NCBI RefSeq assembly: GCF_019578655.1
Contig: NC_063265.1
Span: forward strand, 3,072,501 to 3,136,500
Direction of reading: 5' to 3'
DNA from: Ricinus communis
Lineage: Eukaryota; Streptophyta; Magnoliopsida; Malpighiales; Euphorbiaceae
DNA: 64,000 bases
Shown: in pieces, positions 23,471-34,889 of the stretch
Position numbering within the stretch: position 1 is the stretch's first letter
Layout of the letters: every line of letters begins with the position of its first letter
The notes under the pieces: generated by a model
The model's database searches: none
The model's input: the letters and a program-made list of their open reading frames with translations, nothing else
What the model was told of the DNA's origin: nothing
Translations under genes and position numbers: made by a program

Positions 23471-25140
23471 CAAAAAAATTTCATCTCTATTTCCTTAAGA
23501 AAAATATATATAAAAGAAAGCTCACTAAATAAATAAAATGAATCAATTGAAAAAAAAAAAAAAAGAAGCTCATTAGATAAATAGTACATCATAGGCCATA
23601 GTGAAAATCACATGCTGCTCTAACTAGTAACTATCTCCACGACTAAAATAACTTGCATCAAGTATGCGCGAAGACTACTTGAAAAATATTTTATATAATG
23701 CATCTGGTTTATAAATAAAACTAAAATTTATAGCCATTAGATGTTTATTTTATAATTCCAAGGGAACACTCAAGCATCAGGCAAAAATCTTCATTGAAAA
23801 TACATCAATCTTGCATGAAATAAATTATAAATTCCTGATTTTACATGAATTTAAATCTTTCTAAAAAATTTTATTTTTTATTTTTAATTTGAAAGAATTA
23901 AATTTAGCAAATTAATGTGTTTTCCAAAAATATAAAAGAAGAAAAAAAAATCCTTGAAACTCATTGATTATAGGAAAGAGAAAAATTTCTGTAAAAGAGA
24001 GTTGACACTGTTGAAACATTCCCATATAGTAAAAAACAGAGTTTGGTCTACTGTTGGATGTCTAGTTAAATATAGTTTCACTGTTTTTCCCAAGTCAAAT
24101 TTGGCAGCTCAAAGCTGGATCAGAAGAAGTTTACTATTCCTAGCTAGGCAGTTGACAGTGACTATAGAAGAAGACAAGGTCAAAAAGAAAAAAAAAGGAA
24201 ATGCATTGTTCTTTTTCAGTTCATATTCAGAAGCCCATGTGTAGAAGCTCCAAGGATATGGATGTCTCCATACACGTCCAAGAATGACAAGTTTATGAAA
24301 TAGACCACTTTGTAAAATACACATTAATGTATAAAATAGAGGAAGAAATATTTGTATTAAATTGACTGAAGGATAACAATCTTTGTCAATGGCTGAATGC
24401 AGAACTAGGCCCACATCAAGCGCCCTGCATTATATGGTTTCTTGGTGGCCACAAATCTGTATAAATCCAGAAGAAGAGACTGCAGAAAAAGTTCTGAGTG
24501 ACAAACAAAACTTGATTTTCAGATGCATTGTCTTTTCTACATATGTTCTTTGTCATGTAGACCTCAATTATATATACTCCCCCTCAATAATCTGATCTGT
24601 AGTTGACATCAATCAGTTAGTTTATTACATGCATGCATTTGTCAGAATTGGTAATCAACAGTTCATTTGCAAATTAAATTGTAGAATTTTTTTCAACATT
24701 GCAATCATTTTCACATAGAATCCAAAACAGGAAAAAGTAAAAAAGAACCCACGTAAATAAGGTACCTATAATTCTCTCTTGCACAGGAGCTTTTTCTTAT
24801 TAGATGCCTATCTATTCCTAGTCTGGTCAGCAAGAAAATAACAGTGTCTTCCTTATATGCTTAAGTCAAGGGTTTAAACCTCTATGGTCAAATATGTCAT
24901 GAAAATTGGCCATTGGGGAGGACCCCAGTTACTAACTAATGTTACTAATAACATAATGTAGGCTTGAGTCAATAAGGGATTTGATATTCCTAACGATACT
25001 GCAAAAATTACGAAAGAAATACACAGCTTGAGAAGTTTCCAAGTTACCTTTGGTTAGCAGGAAAGAAGCATACAGTTTGAGTTGAGGGAATAGAAGAAAG
25101 AAAATGAGAATATGAATACCCTTGATACTCCCCTATAATC
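23471..25140. other. Intergenic DNA 3' of MIR160, no gene seen
   Basis: Overlapping ORFs on both strands at 23954-24595 are under 105 residues, match nothing I know and lack splice or promoter context. Confidence 0.5.
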
Positions 25141-25149
25141 GTCTGATTG

Positions 25150-25250
25150 CGTACGGGCCTGCATGACTCCCCTCATGCCAAATAGGAAAATTGCCAACAC
25201 TGTTTGACAAGCTTCTTAGATGGCATTCAGGGAGCCAGGCAGATACAATT
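25150..25250 (-). ncRNA. MIR160: MIR160 microRNA precursor
   Basis: The minus strand at 25241-25221 carries the 21-base miR160 sequence (starts TGCCTGGCTCCCTG, ends AATGCCA), a known variant of the miR160 family. After a loop of about 42 bases, 25178-25158 reads GCATGAGGGGAGTCATGCAG plus G, which is the usual miR160 star strand, placed to pair with the 5' arm with the normal mismatches. miR160 directs cleavage of ARF10/16/17 mRNAs and so restrains auxin-response repression in roots, leaves and flowers. Both arms and their order agree with the family. No protein-coding ORF overlaps in sense. Confidence 0.95.
25221..25241 (-). ncRNA. miR160: Mature miR160 (5' arm)
   Basis: 21 bases, 5' T, matching the family except for the variable position near the 3' end (AATGCCA rather than TATGCCA). 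Confidence 0.95.
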
Positions 25251-25538
25251 TCAGACAATTATGAAGTCGGGCCGATCCAACTCTTTTTATATCTCTCAAC
25301 CTGAAAATTAAACAAAATTTATCAAATTATGCACTGCCTTATCAGAGCTTGACGTGCATACATCAACACTATAGAATTCATCATAACTAATTCAGGGTTA
25401 GTATTTGCAAGCAAGTAGTGAAGACTTACTGTTAAAATTCCACTGTCGGGATTTCTTTTTTCTTCACTTTCTCTGCTGCTCCTTGCCTTTTCATTGGAAC
25501 AAAAAAGATTAGTAGAAGATTGGATATTCAATAGCGGG

Positions 25539-25545
25539 TTTTATA
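25539..25545 (-). promoter_or_regulatory. Candidate TATA box for the MIR160 transcript
   Basis: The minus strand reads CTCTATAAAACCCG, about 290 bases before the hairpin, preceded by a CT-rich stretch (TCTTCTCTCTTTCTC) as in many plant Pol II promoters. A second TATAAAAA at 25291-25284 lies too close to the stem to be likely. Confidence 0.35.
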
Positions 25546-25849
25546 GAGAAAGAGAGAAGACTAAGACAGCAGAAAGTCCATGGAGAAGAGAAAGACAGGT
25601 CGTGGAGAAGGCGGCAAAGAGGGCTATTTTCCAACAAATAGTTCCATGGATACAGCCAAAGCTGCCTGGGTTTTACAGGTAGCCTTGTTTGGATTTTCTT
25701 TCCTTGGTAAAGGTGATCCAGCTCCACTTTACTATTCCCCTTTCATTTCTGCTTTTTCTTTTTCTTTTTTAAGTTGGGTCCACAAAATTCTAACTGCCAA
25801 CCTAGTGGCCCTAGAGATGATTTCAGTAAAATTAAACTAAAGCTATTCA

Positions 25850-26780
25850 AATTGTTTATGCCTTCTTACTTGCTCTTCTTGATTCTCTCCTCTTTTTCTT
25901 TTTCTTTTTTCTTTGTATGTGTGTTTATAAATTACTATTAAGTCATGTGTAATTTAATAGTATTTCTTTTCTTATTCTCTAAGTTGGATGGGAAGGTTTA
26001 AATTAAAGATCAATTAATTTCATTTAAGAGAAATGTCTAGTGTTGTTTTTATTGGTGGAAGGGTTAACGGCTTTTGATGGTTTCTAGACGAAGCCAAAAC
26101 CAGTAAATAAGACAAAGCCAGAATTGCAGGGTGTGTTAGTTGAGAGTGGAGTCCTTATTAGAGGGGATTTTGGGTCAAGTGTGGACAACTAATTAATTCA
26201 ACATAAACCCATTTTGTCTCATTTTTAAGTGGACTGAGACTTTGATACTTTAATTGCTTGCACAGATTTAAGCTCCTGAAAATTATGCCAGCTTCATCTT
26301 TTGTGTTATTTTTCTTTGTTAATTGCTTTAGCTGGCATTTTGCCCTTTCTATATAATGATCCCTATTATTAATATTTTTCTTTTTTGTGCTGAGTTCGAT
26401 TGCTAGATTTAATTATAATTAAGATCTTCTTTTACTGGTAAGACATTTATAATATTGAGTTTGACAGCATGAAATTTGATTAGATTTGTATATTGTATTT
26501 GATTGAACGTTTAAATTTATGAAATTTATTTACAGATTTAAAATTTATTCATTTTGGATGAAGTAAAAGTTAATTTAGAATTATATATAATTAAATTTGT
26601 GTGGAATTTGTTATAGTTAAACTATACTCAGTAATAATATAGTAATAATATTTACTTGAATTATATTCGGTTATTTAATCAGTTACTTGACAAAATCTTG
26701 GATTGAAGTTTTTATTTAATAGATTATTTTCCTATGTTTTATTTATATACATCTTTGATTTGAGTCTGATACTTTAACAT
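25850..26780. other. Intergenic DNA, MIR160 upstream region
   Basis: No ORF or RNA gene recognised. Pyrimidine-rich around 25870-25915. It may hold regulatory sequence for MIR160. Confidence 0.5.
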
Positions 26781-27031
26781 TATGTTTGGTTGAAATGAAC
26801 TCCACAAGCTTTTGTGGATTTCATTTGCAATTCTACAGTTGATGTGTTTGGTTGAAATGAAAATTCATTTGGAATTCTAGCTTATTAATTCTATGGAATT
26901 AGAGATAACTAAAATAAATTCTGATAAAATTGGTGGAATTTGCAAATGAATTCTATATTTATAACCCCAGAATTTTTATTAGACTAAAATATCCTTGTTA
27001 ACATTTTTTCCTCCCTAAAATCGATTTTAAT

Positions 27032-27290
27032 AGGATTTCTATCTTCATAGTGTTTCCTCGACTGAGCTCTAATTTCCATATATTTAGTTCTTTATTCGCT
27101 CAACAAACAAAGGGCTATCGATCATCAACTTGTGGTATACTTCGTTAATATCTCTATTCGGATATCTATCTTCATAGTGTTTCCTCAATTGAGCCCTAGT
27201 TTTCACATCTTTAGTTCTTTATTGGCTCAACAAACAAAGGGCTATGGATCATCAGCTTGTGGTATACTTTGTTATTATCTCTATTCAATC
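27032..27290 (+). repeat. Tandem duplication, two copies of 127 bp
   Basis: TATCTTCATAGTGTTTCCTC begins at 27040 and again at 27167; both copies continue with GGCTAT(C/G)GATCATCA and TGTGGTATACTT. The copies differ at about a dozen sites. Confidence 0.9.
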
Positions 27291-27747
27291 GATTTTCTTT
27301 TAGTTTGCTTTTTGTGTGTGATTATTGACTATATATTTCGTGGTTGTTTGTTTATGTAATTCAATTTCTGTTATTCAATCGATTCTTATTTTTGTTTATG
27401 TTATTCAATCTAATAGCATCAAATACATTTTTTCTCACTACTATGTGTATGTATAATTATCAATAGTTTGGTATTTAACTAAACATTTTGATATGAATTC
27501 ATACACATTCTCCATTTTCTTCAACATCGCAATCATGTCAAATTGATTAAAAAAAGTTAAGATATAACAAATTAGAGGCAGGATACTACGTTGTTAGGAA
27601 GAGATAGAAACTTACCCGCACACCCATAGGCTATTTTCTAAAAACTATTAACTTCTTTGCATTCCTGCTCCAAGTAAGTACCAACTTCACCTTTTGTCTT
27701 TCTAGTTATAAAATATATATAAAGAAAAGGATTACCTGAATCTTGTT

Positions 27748-28908
27748 TTGACACTTTTTTTGCTTCTACATTTCTTGATTCTTACTATTTCTGCTTTGAA
27801 CTCTAATGGGTTGGCTTTAGTATCACTCGTGAGGCGCTGGACATTTGTGCCTCCTTCTATAACCTCAAGCTGGAATGGTTCTGATTCAACCCCTTGTTCA
27901 TGGGTAGGAATAATATGTAATAGTAGTACCCATAATGTTATTTATGCTATTTATGGTCGATTAGGACCTAAATTGTACATCTAGCAAATTTACAGATTCT
28001 TGATTTAAGTGATAATAGTTTCTCTAGTGTGATTCTGTCACAACTTAGTAATTGTACTCTTCTTGAAAGTTTAGATCTTTCTCAAAATTTCTTTGCTAAA
28101 AAATTCTCGTACAGCTTAAAGAACCTACAGAGTTTAAAGAACTTGAGTCTTTGTAATAATATTCTGAGTGGAGAAATACCTAAATGGCTATTTCAAATTT
28201 CACATTTGGAGACAATATTCTTAGATCATAATTGTTTTAGTTCTTTGGTCCCTAGGAACGTCGAAAATTTGAGTGAGGTTTTGAGTTTATGGCTAGATTT
28301 CAATCAATTATCAGGTACAATTCCTGATTCTATAGGGAATTGTAGCAAACTGGAACAACTTGGTCTCAATGAGAACCAATTGGTAGGGGTTTCTCCTAAG
28401 ACTCTAAATGTTCTTTATAATCTTGTCATCTTAGATATCAGCAATAACAGTCTTGGGGAAATATTCATTTTGGTTTGTGCAATTGTAAGAATTTAAAAAG
28501 TCTAGTTTTGTCATACAATGGCTTTATTGAGGACCTTCCACAAGGTCTAGGAAACTATAGTAGCTTAGATGAGTTAGCCATTATGGGTAACCAGTTAACA
28601 AGCAAAATACCTTCTTCCTAAAGCCTACTAAATAATCTTTCACTTCTTCACCTTACTGAAAATCAATTGTCTGGGAGAATTCCTATTGAACTTGGGAACT
28701 GCAAGTCATTGATAGAGTTAAAATTATATAGAAACCAACTTGAGGGTAAAATTCCAAGCGAATTGGGAATGCTTAGTGAAGTGCAAAAATTTGAATTGTT
28801 TGAGAATCACTTGTTTGGTGAGATTCCAATTAGCATTTGGAAAATCCTAAGCCTTCGATATGTTATGTTATATAGAAATAATCTTTTTGGTGAACTACCT
28901 CTCAAAAT
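27748..28908 (+). pseudogene. Truncated LRR receptor-like kinase (PEPR-like) pseudogene, ectodomain only
   Basis: Begins with a hydrophobic signal peptide and an LRR N-terminal cap (LRRWTFVPPS-like: RRWTFVPPSITSSWN, then CSWVG with the capping Cys). About nine LRRs follow in three ORFs (27748-27984, 28029-28496, 28667-28960), e.g. NCTLLESLDLSQN, SGTIPDSIGNCSKLEQLGLN and NCKSLIELKLYRNQLEGKIP. This is the PEPR1/PEPR2 type, receptors for Pep danger peptides. Frameshifts lie near 27960 and 28480 and a stop near 28621. Similarity ends at about 28908; the rest of the ectodomain, the membrane helix and the kinase are missing. It cannot signal. Confidence 0.85.
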
Positions 28909-29396
28909 GTTATTAAGTGTCCCTATGATTAAAGGAATTATTGAATGCACTATCAAGTAATATGTATCGGGCATTTAATAAAGACATACTCTACATATGT
29001 AAGCAATCATTTTTTCTTTTAGAAGGAAAGGCACACATATGATAGATCAACTAGACTGTTATATAATAAATGAGAGTGTCATTGAACTAATATTAGTATT
29101 ACTCTTGGCGAAAGTCTTTAATACTATATATAATATCACATGAGTCTGTACTTAATACACAATACTGAGAATGAAATACAACACTAAAGTCATGAAATAC
29201 ATACTATTTTACCTTAATTTGTATGGTCGGGTACAATGCACTACAATTGCTTTGCCTGCATTTCTTTCCTTGAAATAGGATTTCCACTCATATAATCGTT
29301 TCTATATTCATATAATTGATAGAGTTCGTTCATGTAATCATTTGCTGGCATTATATATAGTTTTGCTTTTGAATTATGCCTTATATATAACAATTT

Positions 29397-30630
29397 TTGT
29401 CTAATAATTTGCTATTCATTGATACTACAATAATTTTTCTAAGTCAAATTCATACTCAATTGAAACTATCAAGTTATATGAGTAACATTCATAGGAATGC
29501 TTTAGCATCTTTTATGGGATATGTCGGTTATTTAGTTTTGTTGCTTCGTGTTTATCGATTTATTAAGAGACCATTGACAGAGTTTAATACTAGGAGACAA
29601 ACTATTCGACAAGACTTAATGTGGCAAGTACAAAACAATCCAAATGCTAAAAATATCTTACGTATGGGACTAGATGCATATAAAAAAAACTAGTCAACAT
29701 ACTAAAATAGAAAAACCTACTTAGAGATACTCAATTCAATTGTATGGAGGAACAAGTTGCAAAGTTTTTATACATTTTAGCTCATAATGTAAAGAATCAA
29801 AATGTAAACTTTTTTTTTGTCGAAGTGGGGAAACTATAAGCCATCATTTTCACCCAGTCCTAAGGGCAATTATATCTCTAGAAAATGAGTTTTTGGTCAA
29901 TCAGATGGTTCTGCAATCTCTCCTGAAATCTTGAATAGTGAAGGAAGATTTTATCCTTTCTTTAATGTAGACATTTAACTTAGCTTTATAATATTTAATT
30001 TGTCTTTAAATATAATAATAAAATATAATGTTAGTATTTTCATGAATTCTATTTGTTGTGTAGAATTGTATTGGTGCTATTGATGGCACATATATTCGAG
30101 TTAAAGTCCCAAAAGCATATGTATCGAGATATAGGAAGAAAAAAGGAATACCGACAATGAATATATTAGCTGCATGTACTTTTGACTTGAAATTTACCTA
30201 TGTTTTATTTGGTCGAGAAGGGTCACTTTAAACTCAAGGATTCTTGAAGCTAGTTTAGCTAGGGAAGATAATTTGATAGTTCCTCAGAGGTAATTTCATA
30301 AGAATATGCTATCTATTCTCAATCTTTAATTAGTTGGTTATTGAATGAAGAATTTTAATTTATATAGGTAAATTTTACCTAGTTGATGTTGGTTATCCTT
30401 TGAGGTATGAATTTATTACTCCTTTTCGAAGCACTAAATACCATCTGAAAGAGTACTCTCGTTGTCCTCCTGAGACTTCAAAGGAGCTATTCAATTTTCG
30501 TCATGCTTTTTTACGCAATGCAATTGAAAAAACTTTTGGAGTGTTAAAAAAGAGGTTTTCTATTACAACTAGCGGAATAGAAGCAAAATACAACGTTCAT
30601 ACCATTTTTGAAATTAGAATTGCTTTCTAA
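29397..30630 (+). pseudogene. PIF/Harbinger transposase (DDE_4 nuclease), broken
   Basis: The N-terminal part (29397-29693) and a continuing frame to about 29900 match Harbinger nucleases. The catalytic triad can be seen: CIGAIDGTYI at 30067-30096 (first Asp), YLVDVGYP near 30376-30399 (second Asp at 30385) and IEKTFGVLKKRF near 30533-30568 (Glu at 30536). Two likely introns, about 29960-30063 and 30288-30367, both AT-rich, separate these parts. A TAA at about 30228 and other stops break the middle. The enzyme would cut and paste the element into TWA-type sites; this copy looks inactive although the triad itself is kept. Confidence 0.8.
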
Positions 30631-30835
30631 AGGAGGAGGTAAAAAAAGAAGAATCACATATGATGTTATTGATGATGAGCTTATGGAGGTCACTTCTTCA
30701 ATGGAAGAGATTGCACGTGCAATCATAACTAGCAATCAATGCATATATACTGCAAGCGAAATTACAACAGAGTTGAAAAGATTAAAACTAGCCAAGTGGG
30801 AGATGATGGATGCTATTGACTTTTTAAAAGAATAA
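30608..30835 (+). pseudogene. 75-aa ORF after the Harbinger transposase, Myb/SANT-partner-like tail
   Basis: Encodes a charged, helical stretch (SSMEEIARAIITSN, ELKRLKLAKWEMMDAIDFL) of the kind found at the C-terminus of the Myb/SANT-like or PMD-like partner proteins of plant Harbinger elements. Its N-terminal DNA-binding part is absent. Confidence 0.45.
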
Positions 30836-32008
30836 TGAGTATTTAGTTGAAAGATTTTTTACCTGTGACGACATTAAACTTGCTTGGTTGAGGAAGAAAA
30901 TGGAGGTGAATAGCCGGCATTAATCACATTAGGTAAAAGTATGCTAGTGATTGAGAAATTATGGTGATTTTTGATATTATATTATATTTTTTATATCAAA
31001 TGAGTTGTAAGATTTTTACTGCTATGTTAAGATTTTTTTTTTTTTTGCTAAAAGTGTTATAAGACTTTTGGTACTATGTTAAGACTTTTTTTTACTAAAC
31101 GAGATGTAAGACTTTTAAAATTTTGTTATTAAAAAATTTATTACTTTCATGATAATTATTAATTGCATGATAAGAGCAAGTTGTAATATTACTAATTAAT
31201 AATTTTATAATTTTAGAATTATATTGGTAGACATTTAATTTAGCTTTATAATTATTAATTTAGCAAAATAATATTGAAGAGCCCATTAGTGTTAAGTCTA
31301 TATACACTTTTTATAAATATGGGTAGAATTAATTATGAAATATATATACATAGATAAGTGAACTCTAAAATAGTCATTCTTTTGTTAATATAAATTGAAT
31401 AAAGATATTGTTGACCAAATAAAATAATTAATTGAACTGTATAATTGTTTTTAAATATAAAATTCATTTCATTGAAATGAATTCTATAGTTTTTATTTAA
31501 TGTACTAAACATAAGAATTTTATTTATAAATGAAATGAATTCTTTAATAGATTTCAACCAAACAGAGCAAGATGAATTAAGATGTAAAGAGTAGGAGAAG
31601 GTATCTAGATGGGTGTGTTGACATTGAATTATAATAGGTCGGGAATAGTTTGAGAGAATTTATGAGGATTTTGAGAGAGTAATGAATCAGTTAATCTTCT
31701 AACTAATGGGTCTTTCCAATCCTTATGTTGAGAATTCCGAGTTTATGATATATTTTTTGTGCTAGGTTTACCTATTTAGATATATAATTATATATTTATT
31801 AAAAGAAAAGATAAAGGAAATATATTCTCCACTTTTAATTGGCACAACTAAGATGTGGATGAATGAATATACTCAAATATATATCTCTTTTTGTGGTAAA
31901 TTTTTAATATAAAAATGACTACAAATTTAGTTAAAGTAATATGCTATTCATTATACTTTTATGTTTTTTATTAGGAGCCAAGATTTTAAAAGGTCAACAT
32001 ATATGTGC

Positions 32009-32154
32009 TGTTGATTTTATAATAGGATATATATTGATACCAATAGGAGCTAGATACGTGTAAAGTAAGTGAGATATTTTTTGTATATATGAGACATAGT
32101 AAAAATTGTAAGAAAAGATTTTTTTTTTAAAGAGAGTGAAAGGAAACTTTGACA
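32009..32154 (+). repeat. 5' LTR of the short-LTR copia element
   Basis: TGTTGAT...TTTGACA; pairs with 34753-34886. Confidence 0.8.
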
Positions 32155-32166
32155 TGGTATCAGAGC
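32155..32166 (+). other. Primer-binding site, tRNA-iMet type
   Basis: TGGTATCAGAGC directly follows the LTR, the standard 12-base complement of the 3' end of initiator tRNA-Met used to prime minus-strand DNA. Confidence 0.9.
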
Positions 32167-32967
32167 ATTATTTTTCCTTTTGCTTCACCCTTCTCTTCTC
32201 CTTGTTTTGCTCTCTGTGCCGCATGCATTTTGACTATGGAGAAGTTTGAGTGTGTGGTTTTTCGTTGCCTCTTACTATTGTGTTGTTAGGTGTGGCTGCC
32301 ATTATGTTTGTGCTGCAGGATCTGCTACCGACGTTGTCGGAGATCTGGTTTTAGTGTTAGAGCAGCCGGTGTTCTCTATCACAAGCCGTTCCCGTTGAGC
32401 ATTTTCTTATAGCTGTAGCTGGTACCCTCAATGCTGCTACGTGTGGTGGTGATGCTCTCTGCTGAGAACACAGCTCTCACACTTAAAACCCTAAGAGAGA
32501 GAACTTAGCAAAGGCTAATAAAGAATAGTACAGCAGCTTACATATCACCTCTGTTATAATAGCTTAAAGAATGGTACAACAGCTAATAAACACAATTATG
32601 CCACCTCTGTTTGCTATGTGTTTGGTTAAAAATTTTGTGGGTTCTTATTAAGTTAATGTTAGATAGTTGTTTGCTTGGTTGCAGCAATTGTTTAGTTTTT
32701 ATGGGGTATTTTGTACTTAGAGTGGAAAATCGGACCAATTTTTGAAGGATTCTTGGTTCAACCATTGTATATGTTGAGGTATGCATGTTAGCCACCAGTT
32801 TGCAGAGGGTATCGATGGTTCGGTCCGCTGATGATAGTGTGGATGCTTAAGCTGTTGTTCTTATCACCTTAGAGTTAGGTGGTTTTCTTCCTTAGTAGTT
32901 TTTTTTTTTGCTACAGCCGACGCTTTCCTTTCTTAATCGCATATGAGATTCCCTATCAATCTCTTTG

Positions 32968-34256
32968 ATGGCTACTGAAGATTTTAATTCTACACAAACC
33001 TTCAAGATCGATGATCAGAATAGTGAATACTATATCCACCCGAATGAAAACTCATCTCTCATGTTAACCTCTTCTCAATTAACTGGCAACAACTATCATA
33101 GCTGGGCATGATCTATGAAGATGTCTCTGATTTTAAAGAATAAATTTTGATTTGTTAATGGTTCAATTAAGGTTTCCAGGAAAGAAGATCCTTCTTATAA
33201 TGCTTGGTTGAAATGCAACAATCTTGTGCTTTCTTGGTTACAGAGATCTCTTAATACATAAATTGGGCAAAGTGTAATGTGGCTGGACTATGCATACAAT
33301 CTTTGGGCAGACCTATATGATCATTTTTTACAAGGGGACCTTATAAGGATTTCTGATCTTCAACAGGAATTCTTCTCTCTGCAACAAGGTAACCTTTTTG
33401 TTATTGCTTATCATACCCACTTAAAGATCTTATGGGATGAGATATGTAATTTAAGACCTATACATGCTTGTGAATGTTCTGCCAATAAATATAGGAAACA
33501 AGATTTTATCCTAAAATTTCTTAAAGGGTTAAATGAAAATTTTTCTGTCCAAAGGTCTCAGATTCTTATGATGAAACCAATTCCCTTTGTGAATGAAATC
33601 TTTGCTATTGTGATTCAACATGAATGATCTTTGAGTGCTGCTATAGTTTCAAGTGATTCAAATATACTGCTTGCTGGGAAATTCAGTATGAATGCTGAAA
33701 GTAGAACAACCGGTTTTAATCTTGAACATAATCAACAGTTGAAGAATATGAATGTCTTTAGGCTGAAGATAGGAAACCAACAATTTAACCTTGGTAATAG
33801 TCAAAAGAGATTTTTTAGCAATTCTAGAATTTTTCCAAACAATGGGGCCAAGAAGCCTACCTGCACTTTTGTGGAATGTATGGGCATCCTGTTGACAAGT
33901 GTTATAGAAAGAATGGATTCCCACCGAGATACAAGGGAGCAAGCAAGAATTTTCAGAGTTCTACAAACCAGGTTGCATCTTTTCCTTTTGACAGTCATAA
34001 TTTTTCAACTACTGAACAGATGGCATATCAATTGAATTATGACAATGATAACTCTTTTAACAAATCTGGTGATGATGGTCTTATTACTTTTACAAGGGAT
34101 CAGTATAATAGTCTGATGTCTATGATTCAAGAAAAGGCAATTGACTCTCAGAATGCAGCCACCTCTCAGATCAATGCTCTATCTTCTGCCTTCGATCCTA
34201 TTGCTGAAAAAGGTATTGTTTTATGTTGTTATAAGCAATTCCACAATAGTAAATAG
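32968..34256 (+). pseudogene. Copia gag-protease pseudogene
   Basis: Starts MATEDFNSTQTF; then YYIHPNENSSLMLTSSQLTG and NNYHSW, the N-terminal gag domain of this copia group. In-frame stops occur at about 33110, 33150 and 33260. The ORF at 33277-33627 holds the middle of gag (LWADLYDHF, LKILWDEI, FLKGLNENF). A zinc-knuckle relic with YGHPVDKCYRKNGFPP follows a frameshift near 33870. The protease site is seen at about 34257-34280 as DS-stop-ATDHI, where the catalytic D[ST]GA has been lost. Confidence 0.82.
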
Positions 34257-34560
34257 ATTGTAGATTCATGAGCTACCGATCATATTGCTAATTCTCTCAG
34301 TCTTTTCAAAAGGCATTACAAAGTTTCTGATAAATATGTGAAGTTGCCTAATAATGAATTAGTTCAGGTTACATGTATGGGCACTGTTGAATTATCACCT
34401 TCTTTGATTCTTCATAGGGTCTTCTACATTACCAAATTTTACCTTTAATCTCATCCCCACTTTGCAGTTAACCAAAAACAACCTTTACTCTCTCATTTTT
34501 TCCTCCAACTTTTGTTATATTGAGGACATGAAACTTTGGAAGATGACTGGTATAGCTAAA

Positions 34561-34748
34561 CAAGGACCAAGCATATAGAAATTGATTGCCATCTCATCCG
34601 AGAGAAAATTCAACGTGGAGTCATCAATCTTATGTCAGTCCCTTCATCAAAACAATTGGCTGATTCTTTTACAAAGCCTCTTCCTACAACTCTGTTCCAA
34701 GCTTCCATTTTCAAGTTGGGCATCCAGAATCTGTATGCTCCAACTTGA
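34561..34748 (+). pseudogene. C-terminal RNase H remnant joined to pre-integrase
   Basis: Reads TKHIEIDCHLIREKIQRG and SKQLADSFTKPLP, the last part of copia RNase H, and reaches the polypurine tract. It follows directly on pre-integrase text (KMTGIAKQG) at about 34565, so all of integrase and RT have been removed in one event. Confidence 0.85.
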
Positions 34749-34752
34749 GGGG

Positions 34753-34886
34753 CGCTAATATAATATATATTGACACTAATAGGAGCTAGACACGTATAAA
34801 GCTAGTGAGATATTTCTTATGTATATATGAGACATAGAAAACACATATATATATTTTTTAGAAAGAGTGAAAAGAAAACTTTGACA
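34753..34886 (+). repeat. 3' LTR of the short-LTR copia element
   Basis: Pairs with 32009-32154; the first bases are CGCTAAT instead of TGTTGAT. Confidence 0.78.
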
Positions 34887-34889
34887 TTT

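Larger units (their letters stand above)
26784..31566 (+). mobile_element. PIF/Harbinger element remnant enclosing a receptor-kinase fragment
   Basis: The word TGTTTGGTTGAAAT occurs at about 26784 and again at about 26842, and its inverse (ATTTCAACCAAACA) at about 31551-31564; these are the likely terminal inverted repeats. Sub-terminal DNA on both sides is rich in AAATGAATTC-like words. Inside are a PIF/Harbinger transposase (29397-30630), a short downstream ORF and, unusually, an LRR receptor fragment (27748-28908). Frames are broken, so the element is dead. Limits are inferred from the short repeats; a separate MITE at the left end is possible. Confidence 0.6.
32009..34886 (+). mobile_element. 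Ty1/copia element with short LTRs, integrase and RT deleted
   Basis: LTRs of about 140 bp at 32009-32154 and 34753-34886 share TATATATTGA, CTAATAGGAGCTAGA (CCAATAGG in the left copy) and GAGTGAAA, and both end in ACTTTGACA. A perfect tRNA-Met primer site lies at 32155-32166, and the polypurine run AACTTGAGGGGC lies just before the right LTR. The interior goes gag, zinc knuckle, protease, part of pre-integrase and then directly the last part of RNase H. The left flank and right flank do not show a target duplication. Confidence 0.88.

Noticed and set aside
23954..24595. Three overlapping ORFs near 24 kb
   Set aside because: Random-looking, on both strands, with no known motif.
25494..25840. 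ORFs overlapping the MIR160 promoter region
   Set aside because: Overlap on both strands and are rich in Lys/Arg/Phe; the CT-rich promoter explains them.
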